In this document: positions 1 through 8,739 of the stretch, piece by piece
How positions within the stretch are numbered: position 1 is the first letter of the stretch
Layout: every line of letters begins with the position of its first letter
Assembly (NCBI GenBank): GCA_034007295.1
Contig: JAVERC010000007.1
Span: 1-64,000 of the forward strand
Origin: JACKCP01 sp034007295
Lineage (GTDB): Bacteria; Desulfobacterota; Desulfobacteria; Desulfobacterales; JACKCP01
DNA: 64,000 bases
Direction: 5' to 3'
The notes under the pieces: model-generated
Databases searched by the model: none
What the model was told of the DNA's origin: nothing
The model's input: the letters and a program-made list of their open reading frames with translations, nothing else
Program-made: the position numbers and the translations under genes

Positions 1-757
1 TGCCTGAATTTGCAGTACTTTCTTCTTCAAGAAGCCTTATTCGTTCTTCTTCAAAAGGGATTAAACTTTCCCAGAAATTATCTTTCTCTTCAATTTCAGA
101 AAAAAGATATCCACTTATTGATTCCGCGGCCTTATTCCATAAAATAATTTTATTTGATCTGTCTTTTACATGAAGCCAGATATCTGTGCTGTCTATAATA
201 TTTTGCTGAAGTTCACTAAGCCTTCTGATTTTTGACTCAGATTCCTTTAGTTCTGCTTCTGCTATTTTTTTCCTATAAAGCTCAAGCTCAAGCCGTTTAT
301 TTACTTTTTTAAGAGAATTTGCTAATTCATAACCTCGTAATGCTGAAGTGACCATTGTAGCCATTCTGTCAGCTGTAAGCTCAGTTTTGGCATAAAAATT
401 ATTTATATCATAAGCACTTACAACATCTTTTTCAGGAAATCGCCCGGCCTGACCAGTTTTTAAGACAATCTGAACTATTTTATCTTTTTTTATATTTCTA
501 ACGTAATCTATAAAATCGAGCCCAGCCTGATCAGTTTCCATAACAACATCAAGAAGAATAAGAGCTATATCTCTGTTTTTATCCAAAATTGATTTTGCTT
601 CTTCGGCAGAGCAGGCTTCTATTATTTCAAGCCCTACATCTTTATATGTAAAATCAGATAGAACCATTCTTGCTGTCCTGTGCACTTCAGGTTCATCATC
701 AACCATAAGCAGTTTCCATTTAAAGGAAGAAGAAGCTTTTGTATTTATAGTATACAC
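1..757 (-). CDS. Response regulator with PAS domain (3' end outside window)
   Basis: Translating the minus strand from a GTG at 757 gives an uninterrupted reading frame to the window edge, so the C-terminus is missing. Residues about 15-140 are a receiver domain: the acidic pair is in LLMVDDEPEV, the phospho-acceptor Asp is in LILLDVVMETD, and the conserved Thr/Lys-like region is LKTGQAG. A charged coiled-coil linker follows, then the start of a PAS fold (WLHVKDRSNKIILWNKAAE). The protein is probably a cytoplasmic two-component signalling protein; its output domain is not visible. The start is uncertain: the GTG lies just after an in-frame stop and has no strong Shine-Dalgarno, while the ATG inside LLMVDDEP would cut the first beta strand. 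A family A repeat begins only 19 bp upstream of the GTG. Confidence 0.8.
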   Translation of the reverse strand, partial: MYTINTKASSSFKWKLLMVDDEPEVHRTARMVLSDFTYKDVGLEIIEACSAEEAKSILDKNRDIALILLDVVMETDQAGLDFIDYVRNIKKDKIVQIVLKTGQAGRFPEKDVVSAYDINNFYAKTELTADRMATMVTSALRGYELANSLKKVNKRLELELYRKKIAEAELKESESKIRRLSELQQNIIDSTDIWLHVKDRSNKIILWNKAAESISGYLFSEIEEKDNFWESLIPFEEERIRLLEEESTANSG

Positions 758-775
758 ATCATTACCCAATTTCAG

Positions 776-916
776 TTAGTTGTTGAACGAAAACGGTCTT
801 TTTGTCCATTTCTGGGGCAGATTCAAATTTTGACCATTAATAAATATGCATTTAATGTCAAATTTTTAACCTCATTAAACTAAACAAAAAAACTAATCCT
901 TAGACAAACACTAGTT
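776..916 (+). repeat. Family A inverted-repeat element, degenerate copy
   Basis: The left end TTAGTTGTTGAACGAAAACG and the following TTTTTGTCCATTTCTG match the family consensus. The central and right parts are diverged but keep the AAATTTTTAACC and AACAAAAAAACT blocks. Confidence 0.7.
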
Positions 917-1102
917 CAGTTTAAAGAAATTTTAATCTATTTCACCAATACGCCCATGTCAATCAACATTAGCACCAAAATAAACAGTTTCTTATTTTAT
1001 GAGAAATATTAAATATAAATTAAGCTGGTTATAGTTTAAAATAAGAAATTTCATAGACGTTTCAATATATGTCAAAATGCTTAATAATAACCAGACAAAA
1101 CG

Positions 1103-1230
1103 CTTTTCAAGCTTGCTGCTTATGATGTCAAATTGTATCAGTCCATACTTTTTCTATTCTAGATAGAGTTTAAAGCATAAAATGCCGCAAAATTAACAAA
1201 TTCAAGGGGTTTAATATTTTTAGATATAAT
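1103..1230 (-). repeat. Family B dispersed repeat, copy 1
   Basis: Similar to the reverse complement of the copies at 32688-32829 and 57980-58135. Shared blocks are TTCAAG..TGCTGCTTAT, CAAATTGTATCAG, CCATACTTTT and a distal GGGGTTT. No open reading frame is shared by the three copies. Confidence 0.6.
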
Positions 1231-1289
1231 ATATTAATTCACTAATATTTTTTAATTTGCAAAGTTGAACCTCTCCATTCAGTTAATAA

Positions 1290-1370
1290 CCTGATACTCT
1301 ATTATCTAAAGGCAAAATTTTTCACTCAAAATGAACAAAAAAATCCTAGTTTTCAGCCAATCAAATAAGT
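1290..1370 (+). repeat. Family A fragment (right half)
   Basis: Contains ATCTAAAGGCAAAATTTTTC, then TGAACAAAAAAATCCTAGTT and TTCAGCCAATCA, which correspond to the right half of a plus-oriented family A element. The left half is absent. Confidence 0.5.
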
Positions 1371-1551
1371 TTAAGTTTGATTAACTTTGTAAACATTTAT
1401 AAAAAAAATTGTATTTAAAGGACAATATCGCAACCCACATCTAACAATTACATAAATTCGGCCAATTTACTTCCAATTGCTTTTAAAAATACAAATATTG
1501 TTCTCTTTTTACTTTTTTTAAACATAACAAATTATATTTTTTGATTTTTTA

Positions 1552-1580
1552 TTGCACTGATAAAAAATAATAACTATAGT
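1552..1580 (+). promoter_or_regulatory. Sigma-70-type promoter of pta-ackA
   Basis: A -35 box TTGCAC and a -10 box TATAGT are separated by exactly 17 bp. The predicted transcription start is near 1587, about 100 bp before the pta start codon. Confidence 0.6.
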
Positions 1581-1586
1581 TTCACC

Positions 1587-1610
1587 TTGATCTTTACGGG
1601 GGAAGATCAA
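1587..1610 (+). promoter_or_regulatory. Stem-loop at the 5' end of the pta leader
   Basis: TTGATCTT (1587-1594) pairs perfectly with AAGATCAA (1603-1610) around a G-rich loop. It falls at the predicted first nucleotide of the transcript, so it could stabilise the mRNA 5' end or be a regulatory leader. No known riboswitch is recognised. Confidence 0.4.
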
Positions 1611-1686
1611 ATCCTTAAAAGACCACAATGAATTTAAAGGCAAAGAATGCCTGAAATTTTATAAAATTTATCTACGGAGGTGAGAT

Positions 1687-2682
1687 GTGTCTTCTTTAAT
1701 GGACAATTTTTGGAACAAGGCAAGAGAGCTAAAAAAAACAATTGTTCTTCCTGAGGGTGATGATGAAAGAACAATTGATGCTGCAAGTGAAATCATGAAA
1801 CAGGGACTTGCAAAGGAAGTTATAATTTTAGGTGAAGAAGCTATGCTTGAAAATGCTTTCAAAGCAAAAGGCTATGAACTGAACTGTACTTTCATCAATC
1901 CTGAAAAAAGCAAATATTTTAAAGAATTTACCGATAAATTCTGTGAAATGAGAGCAAAAAAAGGGATGACACCTGAAAAAGCTGCTGAAACAATGAAAAA
2001 TCCTCTTTTTTTTGGTGCCATGATGGTAAAGGCAGGATATGCTGACGGAGCAGTTGCTGGTGCAAAAAACACAACCGGAAATGTTTTAAGAGCTGCTATC
2101 CAGGTCATTGGAACAAAGCCTGGAATGAAAACAGTTTCAAGCTGCTTTATCATGATTACTCCAAAAAAAGAATTTGGAGAAAACGGAACTTTAATTTTTG
2201 CAGATTGTGCTGTAAATATTGATCCTGACTCAAGAAAACTTGCAGATATTGCAAATGCCTCAGCAGAAAGCTGCAGATCATTTCTTGGAGCAGAGCCTAA
2301 AGTTGCAATGCTTTCCTTTTCTACAAAAGGAAGTGCAAGCCATGAATATGTAGACAGGGTTTCAGAAGCTGTAAAAATTTTAAAGGAAGAAAACCCGCAG
2401 CTTAAAGTTGATGGTGAACTTCAGGCTGATGCTGCTTTAGTTGAAGCAGTTGGTGCTAAAAAAGCTCCAGGCAGTCCCATTCCAGGAAAAGCAAACGTAC
2501 TTATTTTCCCTGATATTCAGGCAGGTAATATTGGATACAAACTTGTTGAGCGTTTTTCAGGTGCTGATGCAATAGGACCAATTATCCAAGGTCTAGACAA
2601 GCCTGTAAATGACCTTTCCAGAGGATGCAAGTTTGAAGATATTGTAAATGTTGCAGCTATTACAGCTGTTCAGTCAAATTAA
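1687..2682 (+). CDS. pta: Phosphate acetyltransferase
   Basis: Converts acetyl-CoA and phosphate to acetyl phosphate and CoA, and works with the acetate kinase immediately downstream for substrate-level ATP synthesis or, in reverse, acetate activation. The 331-residue length is that of the short single-domain PTA family, lacking the N-terminal DRTGG/regulatory part of the E. coli enzyme. Family hallmarks visible are the N-terminal [31 protein letters not shown] in the middle, [10 protein letters not shown], and [17 protein letters not shown] near the C-terminus. The start is the GTG at 1687: it has an excellent ribosome-binding site (GGAGGT ending 5 nt upstream), whereas the ATG at 1685 is in another frame and closes at once. 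ackA follows after 26 bp. Cytoplasmic. Confidence 0.95.
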   Translation: MSSLMDNFWNKARELKKTIVLPEGDDERTIDAASEIMKQGLAKEVIILGEEAMLENAFKAKGYELNCTFINPEKSKYFKEFTDKFCEMRAKKGMTPEKAAETMKNPLFFGAMMVKAGYADGAVAGAKNTTGNVLRAAIQVIGTKPGMKTVSSCFIMITPKKEFGENGTLIFADCAVNIDPDSRKLADIANASAESCRSFLGAEPKVAMLSFSTKGSASHEYVDRVSEAVKILKEENPQLKVDGELQADAALVEAVGAKKAPGSPIPGKANVLIFPDIQAGNIGYKLVERFSGADAIGPIIQGLDKPVNDLSRGCKFEDIVNVAAITAVQSN

Positions 2683-2708
2683 TTAATATATAAAAACAGG
2701 AAATAAAA

Positions 2709-3959
2709 ATGAAAATTTTAGCTTTAAACTGCGGAAGTTCTTCGCTTAAATATCAGCTCACAGACTGGGAAAAAAAAGAAGTTGTTGCTTCTGGTATTGT
2801 TGAAAGAATTGGAATTGGCGACTCTTTTATCGAGCATGAAGCACCTCTTAAAAACTACAAAGGCAAAACCAAATATGCAATAGACAACCATGAAACAGCT
2901 ATTCAGTGGGTAATAAGTGCTCTTACAGCTGGCGAAGGTGCTGTAATTTCTTCAATGGATGAAATAGCAGCTGTAGGTCACAGGGTTGTTCATGGCGGAG
3001 AAAAATTCACTCAAAGCGTTCTTATTACAGATGATGTAATAAACCATATTTCTGCGGTTTCTCATCTTGCACCTCTTCATAACCCTGCAAACCTTACTGG
3101 TATCAAGGCTGCAAAAACTGCTATGCCTGAAGTTCCTCATGTTGCAATTTTTGATACTGCTTTTCATCAGACAATGCCTGAAAAAGCTTATATGTATGCT
3201 CTTCCATATGAATGGTATCAGAACAATGCAGTAAGAAGATACGGTTTCCACGGAACAAGCCATTTGTATGTATCAAAACGTGCTGCAGCTCTTCTTGGAA
3301 AAGATGCAAACGAGTGTAACATAATTACACTTCATATTGGAAACGGAGTTTCCTGCTGTGCAATTAAAAAGGGAGTTTCAGTTGATACCTCAATGGGACT
3401 CACTCCTCTTCCAGGTGCAATAATGGGTACAAGATGCGGAGATATTGATCCAGCAATTCCACTTTTCATGATGAAACAGCTTGATGTTGGTCCAAAATAC
3501 ATGGACAATCTTTTAAATAAAAAATCAGGTATTCTTGGTATTACAGGAAAATATACAGACAGAAGAGATGTTGAAGTTGCAGCACAAGACGGCGACAAGC
3601 GCTGTGAACTTGCAATAGACATAGAAGCATACAAGCTTAAGCAATATATTGGAATGTATGCAGCAACACTTGGAACAGTTGATGCTATTGTTTTTACAGC
3701 AGGTGTTGGTGAAAACTCAGGTCTTATCAGACAAAAGACAATTGAAGACCTTGATTGTCTTGGTATTGTTGTTGATAAAGAAAAAAATCTAAATACAAGA
3801 AGCAAGGCAGGGGAAACAGAAATATCTACTCCTGATTCAAAAATAAAAGTTTTCATGATTCCAACAAATGAAGAAATTGTTTTTGTTGAAGATGTTGTTG
3901 CAATTATCCAGGGTAAATATGACGATCACACAAAATATCCTTATTCATTTAAGAAATAA
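2709..3959 (+). CDS. ackA: Acetate kinase
   Basis: Transfers the phosphate of acetyl phosphate to ADP, giving acetate and ATP; second gene of the pta-ackA operon. The 416 residues are slightly longer than the ~400 typical of the family. ASKHA-fold signatures are clear: the N-terminal phosphate-binding LALNCGSSSLKYQL, VGHRVVHGGEKF, the catalytic-region FDTAFHQTMP with the substrate-binding RRYGFHGTSH, THIGNG-equivalent LHIGNGVSC, and FTAGVGENSGLIR in the adenosine-binding region. AAACAGGAAATAAAAATG supplies a good ribosome-binding site. A hairpin terminator lies 22 bp after the stop. A role in acetate formation during organic-acid or amino-acid oxidation fits the fermentative or sulfate-reducing lifestyle inferred for the window. 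Confidence 0.96.
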   Translation: MKILALNCGSSSLKYQLTDWEKKEVVASGIVERIGIGDSFIEHEAPLKNYKGKTKYAIDNHETAIQWVISALTAGEGAVISSMDEIAAVGHRVVHGGEKFTQSVLITDDVINHISAVSHLAPLHNPANLTGIKAAKTAMPEVPHVAIFDTAFHQTMPEKAYMYALPYEWYQNNAVRRYGFHGTSHLYVSKRAAALLGKDANECNIITLHIGNGVSCCAIKKGVSVDTSMGLTPLPGAIMGTRCGDIDPAIPLFMMKQLDVGPKYMDNLLNKKSGILGITGKYTDRRDVEVAAQDGDKRCELAIDIEAYKLKQYIGMYAATLGTVDAIVFTAGVGENSGLIRQKTIEDLDCLGIVVDKEKNLNTRSKAGETEISTPDSKIKVFMIPTNEEIVFVEDVVAIIQGKYDDHTKYPYSFKK

Positions 3960-3981
3960 TTTTGAAAAAATAATTTAAAAA

Positions 3982-4018
3982 AAATCCCTTCTTTTATTTA
4001 TCAAGGAAGGGATTTTTA
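3982..4018 (+). terminator. Rho-independent terminator after ackA
   Basis: AAATCCCTTC pairs with GAAGGGATTT around an AT-rich loop and is followed by a run of T. An A-run precedes the stem, so it could also stop transcripts arriving from rsmI. Confidence 0.75.
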
Positions 4019-4035
4019 TTTTAAATATCAGCAGC

Positions 4036-4184
4036 TTAATCGGTTACTTGACAAAAGCTATAACTTTTTTAGTTCAATTGAAAAATTTTACATCAGGAAT
4101 GCATTCAGTCTTTTAAGGATTAAATTTTAAATCTGAGTCAGAAATGAACAAAAAAAGGCAGCTTTCTTTCAACCAATAATTACC
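4036..4184 (-). repeat. Family A inverted-repeat element
   Basis: Minus-oriented copy between the convergent ackA and rsmI. The left end (TTAATCGGTTACTTGACAAA) is diverged; GGATTAAATTTTAAATCTGA and GAAATGAACAAAAAAAGGC near the right end are well conserved. Confidence 0.65.
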
Positions 4185-4231
4185 CTAAAATTAAATTTAC
4201 CTTAAAAAAATACAGTAAATAAATTGAATTT

Positions 4232-5074
4232 TTACTTCTTTCCCTGAATTTTTAAAATAATTTCATAAATCTCATTTTTTTTAAAATTGTATTCAAGTGC
4301 AATTTTTTCAGCAGTCTGCTTAGGTTTTAAGTCTGTTTTTTCAAGTTCGGATTCTACAATTTTAACAATATCGGTTTCATTTTGGTTTTTAGTTATTCCA
4401 CCCTGAACAAAAAGTGCAATTTCACCTTTAACGGATTCCCTTTCAAAAAGATTTTTTCTTATACAGGAAAGAGATCCTCTGATAATTTCCTCATGGGTTT
4501 TTGTAAGTTCCCGTCCAAGCACAGCATCTCGGTCGCCTATTTTTTCAATAATTTCATCAAGTGTTTTTATAATTCTTCTTGGAGATTCATAAAACATTAC
4601 AGGATAATCACAATTTTTAAGATCACCTAAAATTTTATTTCTTGAACTTTCCTTTGAAGGAAGAAACCCGAAAAAAGCAAACCGATCTGTTGGAAGTCCT
4701 GATACACTCACCAGTGCTGTTAAAGCAGAAGCACCTGGAACCGGAATTAATTTTACCCCTTTGTTAAAAGCTTTTTCAACTAGTTTAAATCCAGGGTCGG
4801 AAACAAGAGGGGTACCTGCATCTGAAACAACTGCAATTATTTTTCCATCCAGTGCCTGATCTATAAGATAGTCTGATTTTTCATTTTCATTGTGATCATG
4901 AAATGAAGTCATTTTGGCCTTAATATCAAGTTCAGCTAAAAGCTTCCCTGTTTTTCTGGTATCTTCTGCTGCTATTATGTCAGCTTTCTTAAGAACTTTT
5001 ATTGCACGAAGGGTAATGTCATCTATATTTCCTATTGGTGTTGCAACTATATAAATACCAGGATCATCAGCCAT
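4232..5074 (-). CDS. rsmI: 16S rRNA (cytidine(1402)-2'-O)-methyltransferase
   Basis: SAM-dependent tetrapyrrole-methylase-fold enzyme that 2'-O-methylates C1402 of 16S rRNA in the decoding centre. The N-terminal GIYIVATPIGNIDDITLRA, AEDTRKTGKLL, VVSDAGTPLVSDPGF, PVPGASALTALVSVSGLPTD and FYESPRR are all diagnostic of the family. I choose the ATG at 5074 (MADDPGIYIV) because GAGGG lies about 8 nt upstream; an ATG at 5095 in the same frame would add seven residues. With this start it overlaps the stop of yraN by 8 nt, implying translational coupling. It is the last gene of the minus-strand run beginning at ffh or rnhB. Confidence 0.93.
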   Translation of the reverse strand: MADDPGIYIVATPIGNIDDITLRAIKVLKKADIIAAEDTRKTGKLLAELDIKAKMTSFHDHNENEKSDYLIDQALDGKIIAVVSDAGTPLVSDPGFKLVEKAFNKGVKLIPVPGASALTALVSVSGLPTDRFAFFGFLPSKESSRNKILGDLKNCDYPVMFYESPRRIIKTLDEIIEKIGDRDAVLGRELTKTHEEIIRGSLSCIRKNLFERESVKGEIALFVQGGITKNQNETDIVKIVESELEKTDLKPKQTAEKIALEYNFKKNEIYEIILKIQGKK

Positions 5075-5447
5075 AAATATCGCCCTCAAAAGCATTTTTT
5101 ATAAGTCTTGCATTATAGCCATTTTTATTATCAGATTTTAACAAACCTACAATATCAAATCTAATATTGACTTCTGAAATTTTCTTTTTTGCCAGATAAA
5201 TTTCTGCAGTTTTTAAAATTTTTTTCTGCTTTCTAAAATCAACAAAATCTTCTGGAAATCCAAAATCTGAATTTTTTCTAAACTTTACTTCAACAAAACA
5301 TAAAACATCTTCATCTAAAGCAATTATATCTATTTCTCCAAATCTTGTTCTAAAATTTCTGGAAATAATTTTATAGCCTTTTCCAGACAAAAATTTACAT
5401 GCAAATATTTCTGCTCTGTTTCCAGATTTTAAAGTGGAAAATATCAT
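5067..5447 (-). CDS. yraN: YraN family (UPF0102) nuclease-fold protein
   Basis: 126-residue protein of the UPF0102 family, which has a Holliday-junction-resolvase-like (restriction-endonuclease) fold. Visible signatures are GNRAEIFACKFLSGKGYKII near the N-terminus, then RFGEIDIIALDEDVLCFVEVK, which carries the E-x-D...E-V-K nuclease-like motif. It begins 2 nt after the rnhB stop and overlaps rsmI at its 3' end, a gene cluster common in bacteria. The substrate of the family is not well established, so the nuclease role is an expectation from fold only. Confidence 0.88.
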   Translation of the reverse strand: MIFSTLKSGNRAEIFACKFLSGKGYKIISRNFRTRFGEIDIIALDEDVLCFVEVKFRKNSDFGFPEDFVDFRKQKKILKTAEIYLAKKKISEVNIRFDIVGLLKSDNKNGYNARLIKNAFEGDIYG

Positions 5448-5449
5448 TT

Positions 5450-6037
5450 TCAGATTAATTTGAAAGTTTTACGATGAATGGGTAAAATACCCAGCTCTGA
5501 AATTAATGCTTTATGCTTTTTGGTAGGATAGCCTTTATGCTTTTCAAAATAATATCCAGGATAAATTATTGAATACTCTTCCATAATTTTATCCCGAAAA
5601 ACCTTGGCTATTATTGAGGCTGCACCAATAGAACATGATTTTGCATCCCCTTTTACAATTGTTTCCTCATAAATTCCGCAGTCAGTTCTGGCATTGCCGT
5701 CTATGAGTAAACAATCAGGCCTGATATCAAGGCAATATACTGCCTTTACCATTGCCATCAGGCTGGCATTTCTTATATTGACCTTATCAATCACTTCATG
5801 ACAAGATATTCCAATCCCGACTTTACAGGTTTTGCAAATCATTTCTGCAAGTTCTGCTCTTTTTTTCTCACTCAGCTTTTTTGAGTCATCAATACCGGTG
5901 CAGTCAAAATTTTCAGGCAAAACAACTGCTGCAGCAACTACTGGACCTGCTAATGGTCCTCTTCCTGCTTCGTCAACTCCAGCAATAATTTTATAACCTT
6001 TTTTTAAGGCTTTATTTTCATAAAAAAGCTTGTTCAC
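5450..6037 (-). CDS. rnhB: Ribonuclease HII
   Basis: Cleaves RNA in RNA-DNA hybrids and nicks at ribonucleotides misincorporated into DNA. The 195 residues match the family. The catalytic motif IAGVDEAGRGPLAGPVVAAA contains the GRG signature; ILPENF..GIDDSKKLSEKKR and LLIDGNA provide further active-site carboxylates; GAASIIAKVFRD and KHKGYPTKKHK are conserved C-terminal motifs. The start is a GTG with no obvious Shine-Dalgarno. A strong terminator separates it from rplS, so rnhB may rely on read-through or its own promoter. Confidence 0.95.
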   Translation of the reverse strand: MNKLFYENKALKKGYKIIAGVDEAGRGPLAGPVVAAAVVLPENFDCTGIDDSKKLSEKKRAELAEMICKTCKVGIGISCHEVIDKVNIRNASLMAMVKAVYCLDIRPDCLLIDGNARTDCGIYEETIVKGDAKSCSIGAASIIAKVFRDKIMEEYSIIYPGYYFEKHKGYPTKKHKALISELGILPIHRKTFKLI

Positions 6038-6046
6038 TTTTATTAT

Positions 6047-6076
6047 AAAAAAACCCCCCTCATGCGGGGGATTTTT
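6047..6076 (-). terminator. Rho-independent terminator after rplS
   Basis: On the minus strand, five or six G:C pairs (CCCCC/GGGGG) close a CATG-containing loop and are followed by seven T. It begins directly at the rplS stop codon. The plus strand also shows a T run, so it can act in both directions. Confidence 0.8.
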
Positions 6077-6433
6077 TTATCTCACATATGCTTTTTCTTT
6101 AATTCTTGCTGCTTTACCAGTACGTTCTCTAAGGTAGTAAAGTTTTGCTCTTCTTACCTTACCTTTTCTTTCAACTTCAATCTTGTCAACTACTGGTGAA
6201 TATAGAGGAAAAACTCTTTCAACACCTATTCCATCAGAAATTTTTCTAACAGTTACAGTAGCTCTTGGATTAGTTCCGTTTTTTCTTCTTGTAACAACGC
6301 CCTTGAACTGCTGGATTCTTTCTTTTTCACCTTCCTTGATTTTTACATGCACATTCACTGTATCACCAGGAACAAAATCAGGAATATCAAGTCTCATTCT
6401 GCGGCGTTCGATTTTGTCTATAATTGTTGTCAT
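6077..6433 (-). CDS. rplS: 50S ribosomal protein L19
   Basis: Large-subunit protein at the interface of the 30S and 50S subunits. The 118 residues are typical. [20 protein letters not shown] near the N-terminus, [33 protein letters not shown] and the basic C-terminus [17 protein letters not shown] are characteristic. It ends the classic rpsP-khpA-rimM-trmD-rplS run, here with one extra methyltransferase gene inserted before it, and is followed at once by a strong terminator. Confidence 0.97.
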   Translation of the reverse strand: MTTIIDKIERRRMRLDIPDFVPGDTVNVHVKIKEGEKERIQQFKGVVTRRKNGTNPRATVTVRKISDGIGVERVFPLYSPVVDKIEVERKGKVRRAKLYYLRERTGKAARIKEKAYVR

Positions 6434-6463
6434 TTTCTTTCTCCCAATACGTTTATATATTTT

Positions 6464-7027
6464 TCATCTGTCCGACAAAAGCCTGTCAATAATTATTGCA
6501 GCAGCTGTCCTGACAGACAGGTGATTATAGTCTGAATTCCTTTTTACAGGTTCCAGCACATAATCCGATTTTCCAAAAACTTCTTCTGCAAGTCCCCATG
6601 CAGTACCAAATATTAAAACATAATGTTTTTTTTCTTTAGACATTATGTTTTTCATTTCCACAAAACTTTTACAGTTTTCACGATAAACTGCTGTTGTAGG
6701 AACAAACACCGGGTCAAAACCATTATTTAAAAGATCTTTTCTAATATCTTCAAGACTGTCAACAACTTCAGCAATTTCCAATGCTTTTTTTCGGTCGGGA
6801 TTAACCTTTCCGCCTTTATTTACAGTCCAGTGCTCAATTATTGTATTAACAAGCCCTTTTTGATCTTCAAGGGGTGTTACAATATAATATTTTTTAAGCC
6901 CGTATGTTCTGGCAAGCCTTGCTATATCATGAATATCAAGGTTTGTGACAGCAGACGAACCTGTTTCACCTTTTTTATTCAGCACAGGATAATGCACTAA
7001 CGCAATGCTGATATCATTTTCTAACAA
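6464..7027 (-). CDS. SPOUT-type RNA methyltransferase (PF09936-like)
   Basis: Resembles the SAM-dependent RNA methyltransferase family PF09936 found beside trmD in many Desulfobacterota and related bacteria. The conserved N-terminus IALVHYPVLNKKGE and the following TNLDIHDIARLARTYGLKKYYIVTP are diagnostic; the SPOUT trefoil-knot-like stretch is HYVLIFGTAWGLAEEVF, and DYNHLSVRTAAAIIIDRLL forms the end. The frame is open back to 7075, but homologues start close to IALVHYP, and AGGAG about 10 nt upstream of the TTG at 7027 supports a start there, overlapping the end of trmD by 14 nt. The RNA target is not known to me. Confidence 0.8.
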   Translation of the reverse strand: MLENDISIALVHYPVLNKKGETGSSAVTNLDIHDIARLARTYGLKKYYIVTPLEDQKGLVNTIIEHWTVNKGGKVNPDRKKALEIAEVVDSLEDIRKDLLNNGFDPVFVPTTAVYRENCKSFVEMKNIMSKEKKHYVLIFGTAWGLAEEVFGKSDYVLEPVKRNSDYNHLSVRTAAAIIIDRLLSDR

Positions 7028-7763
7028 AATCTTCAAGTCTCCTGATTGTACCCGACAAAATTTTTTCTTCCTCATCAGTTAAAGGATTAGAAAAAAAAAG
7101 GTCCGGTCTGTTTTTTAAGGTTTTTACAAGTGAAACAGCCTTTCTCCACTTTCTTATTTCTCCATGGTTTCCAGACAAAAGAATTTCAGGGACATCATGA
7201 CCTCTAAATTTAAAAGGCCTTGTATAATGCGGATATTCAAGCCGGCCTGACTGAAAGCTTTCATCCTCAGCAGATTCACTGCATCCAAGCACACCTGGAA
7301 TAAGTCTTGAAACAGAGTCTATCACTGTCATTGCCGGTATTTCTCCCCCAGTAAGAACATAGTCTCCTATAGAAATTTCCATATCGCAGCAAAGCTCAAA
7401 AAACCTCTGGTCTATTCCTTCATATCTTCCACAGACAATAATAAGCTCATCTAATAATGACAGCTTTTCTGCCTTTGCCTGGGTATATTTTTCTCCTCCT
7501 GGACTCATTAGTGCAACTTTTGCATCAGGGTATTTTGCTCTTGTATATAAAACTGCATCAAAAAGCGGTTCAGGCTTCATTACCATGCCTGCTCCACCTC
7601 CATAAGGCCTGTCATCTACGTTTTTATGCCTGTCTTTTGTAAAATCCCTTATATCAATGACTTCAGCTTCAATTTTACCATCTTCAATTGCACGGCCTAT
7701 AATGCTTTCTTTAAAAAAACCGTCAAATATTTCAGGGAAAATTGTAAGAACGGCAAATTTCAT
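7014..7763 (-). CDS. trmD: tRNA (guanine(37)-N(1))-methyltransferase
   Basis: Methylates N1 of G37 next to the anticodon, preventing frameshifting. The 249-residue SPOUT enzyme shows the N-terminal FAVLTIFPEIFDGF, DDRPYGGGAGMVMKPEPLF, the knot region IIVCGRYEGIDQRF, SIGDYVLTGGEIPAM and the domain-linking SVSRLIPGVLG, followed by the C-terminal FRGHDVPEILLSGNHGEIRKW. Its ATG overlaps the rimM stop in an ATGA arrangement, so translation is coupled. Confidence 0.97.
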   Translation of the reverse strand: MKFAVLTIFPEIFDGFFKESIIGRAIEDGKIEAEVIDIRDFTKDRHKNVDDRPYGGGAGMVMKPEPLFDAVLYTRAKYPDAKVALMSPGGEKYTQAKAEKLSLLDELIIVCGRYEGIDQRFFELCCDMEISIGDYVLTGGEIPAMTVIDSVSRLIPGVLGCSESAEDESFQSGRLEYPHYTRPFKFRGHDVPEILLSGNHGEIRKWRKAVSLVKTLKNRPDLFFSNPLTDEEEKILSGTIRRLEDFVRK

Positions 7764-8281
7764 AGATCCAGAAGCCCTTCAGGAAGACTTACCTTTATAA
7801 TATTATCTTTGATTGAAACAGATACTATGACATTTTTTAAAAAAGGCACAAGCACTTCACCTGTTTTAGTTTTCACCTCAAGGATATCAGAACTGCCTGT
7901 TCTCATAATATTTTTTACCCTGCCAATCTCACCTTTTTCAAGATCAATAACATTCATCCCTATAAGATCATGCCAGTAAAAGGAATCGTCTTCAGGCGTT
8001 GGAAGACTGTTTTTTTTTATATAAACATCTCTTCCCTTTAAAGCTTCTGCCTGATCTCTTCCCTCAATACCTTTAAATGCTACTATGAGGCTTGAATTTT
8101 TTTTTATAGAAAAATTTAATGATTCAAAAAAATCAAATTCTGAACAATCTTTTTTTTTAATATAAAAATTTGAGCCTGCTCCAAAAAGATCATGGTTTTC
8201 AGCATAGGAATGAACAGTAACAAGCCCTTTAAGCCCATGAGCTCCAGAAATTCTGCCTACTAAAATATAATCTGAATCCAT
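7760..8281 (-). CDS. rimM: Ribosome maturation factor RimM
   Basis: Binds S19 and assists maturation of the 30S head. The 173 residues contain the N-terminal RimM beta-barrel (VGRISGAHGLKGLVTVHSYA) and the C-terminal PRC-barrel (FYWHDLIGMNVIDLEKGEIG ... VPFLKNVIVSVSIKDNIIKV). It is co-transcribed with trmD through an ATGA overlap. A 153-bp gap with a hairpin separates it from khpA. Confidence 0.94.
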   Translation of the reverse strand: MDSDYILVGRISGAHGLKGLVTVHSYAENHDLFGAGSNFYIKKKDCSEFDFFESLNFSIKKNSSLIVAFKGIEGRDQAEALKGRDVYIKKNSLPTPEDDSFYWHDLIGMNVIDLEKGEIGRVKNIMRTGSSDILEVKTKTGEVLVPFLKNVIVSVSIKDNIIKVSLPEGLLDL

Positions 8282-8373
8282 TTTTAATTAAGCCTGACCT
8301 TTTAAAGGACTTAAAATCCTGAAACAAATTTTTTAACAATGAAAATACATCCAAAGCCTTAACAAAACAAAGA

Positions 8374-8393
8374 GGCTTGTAATAAAACAAGCC
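8374..8393 (-). terminator. Hairpin between khpA and rimM (possible attenuator)
   Basis: GGCTTGT pairs with ACAAGCC over a 6-nt loop. On the minus strand the stem is followed by CTCTTTGTTTT, a poor T run, so partial termination is possible within the operon. Confidence 0.4.
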
Positions 8394-8434
8394 CCCTGAT
8401 CAAGGAAACACATCAATAACTTAAAGTTATACGG

Positions 8435-8665
8435 CTACTCTATAATTTCGAGAACAATTTTTTTTCTGAGCTTTGCAGAAGCAGAACTTAGGATAGTTCT
8501 CATTGCTCTTGCTGTTCTCCCCTGCTTACCAATAACTTTTCCAAGATCTTCTTTTGCAACCTTAAGCTCCAGAACCGATGTCTGATTTCCTTCAATTTCA
8601 TTTACCGATACCTGATCCGGTGCGTCAACCAACGATTTGGCAATGTACTCTATCAGCTCCTTCAT
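8435..8665 (-). CDS. khpA: KhpA-type KH-domain RNA-binding protein
   Basis: A 76-residue single-KH-domain protein (formerly UPF0109/YlqC) encoded between rpsP and rimM, as in most bacteria. The GXXG-containing loop is seen in [20 protein letters not shown], and the N-terminal [19 protein letters not shown] is typical. Known homologues bind RNA and, in Gram-positives, pair with KhpB to influence cell division; the role here is not established. Confidence 0.92.
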   Translation of the reverse strand: MKELIEYIAKSLVDAPDQVSVNEIEGNQTSVLELKVAKEDLGKVIGKQGRTARAMRTILSSASAKLRKKIVLEIIE

Positions 8666-8739
8666 ACGATTCTCCTTCCAGTAACTTTAGATTCAAAAAG
8701 ACTATTTAAGGATTTTTCCTTTTCCAGGGGAGCCAAGTA

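Larger units (their letters stand above)
758..1686. other. Long intergenic region with repeat remnants and pta promoter
   Basis: About 930 bp without a convincing gene. It holds a degenerate family A repeat (776-916), a family B repeat (1103-1230), a right-half family A fragment (1290-1370), and then the pta promoter and leader. The short open frame at 680-883 on the plus strand only reads across the response-regulator 5' end and the family A repeat, and is not a gene. Confidence 0.7.

Noticed and set aside
680..883. Open frame of 67 codons
   Set aside because: It reads through the 5' end of the response-regulator gene and a family A repeat on the other strand; the C-terminal peptide comes from the repeat.
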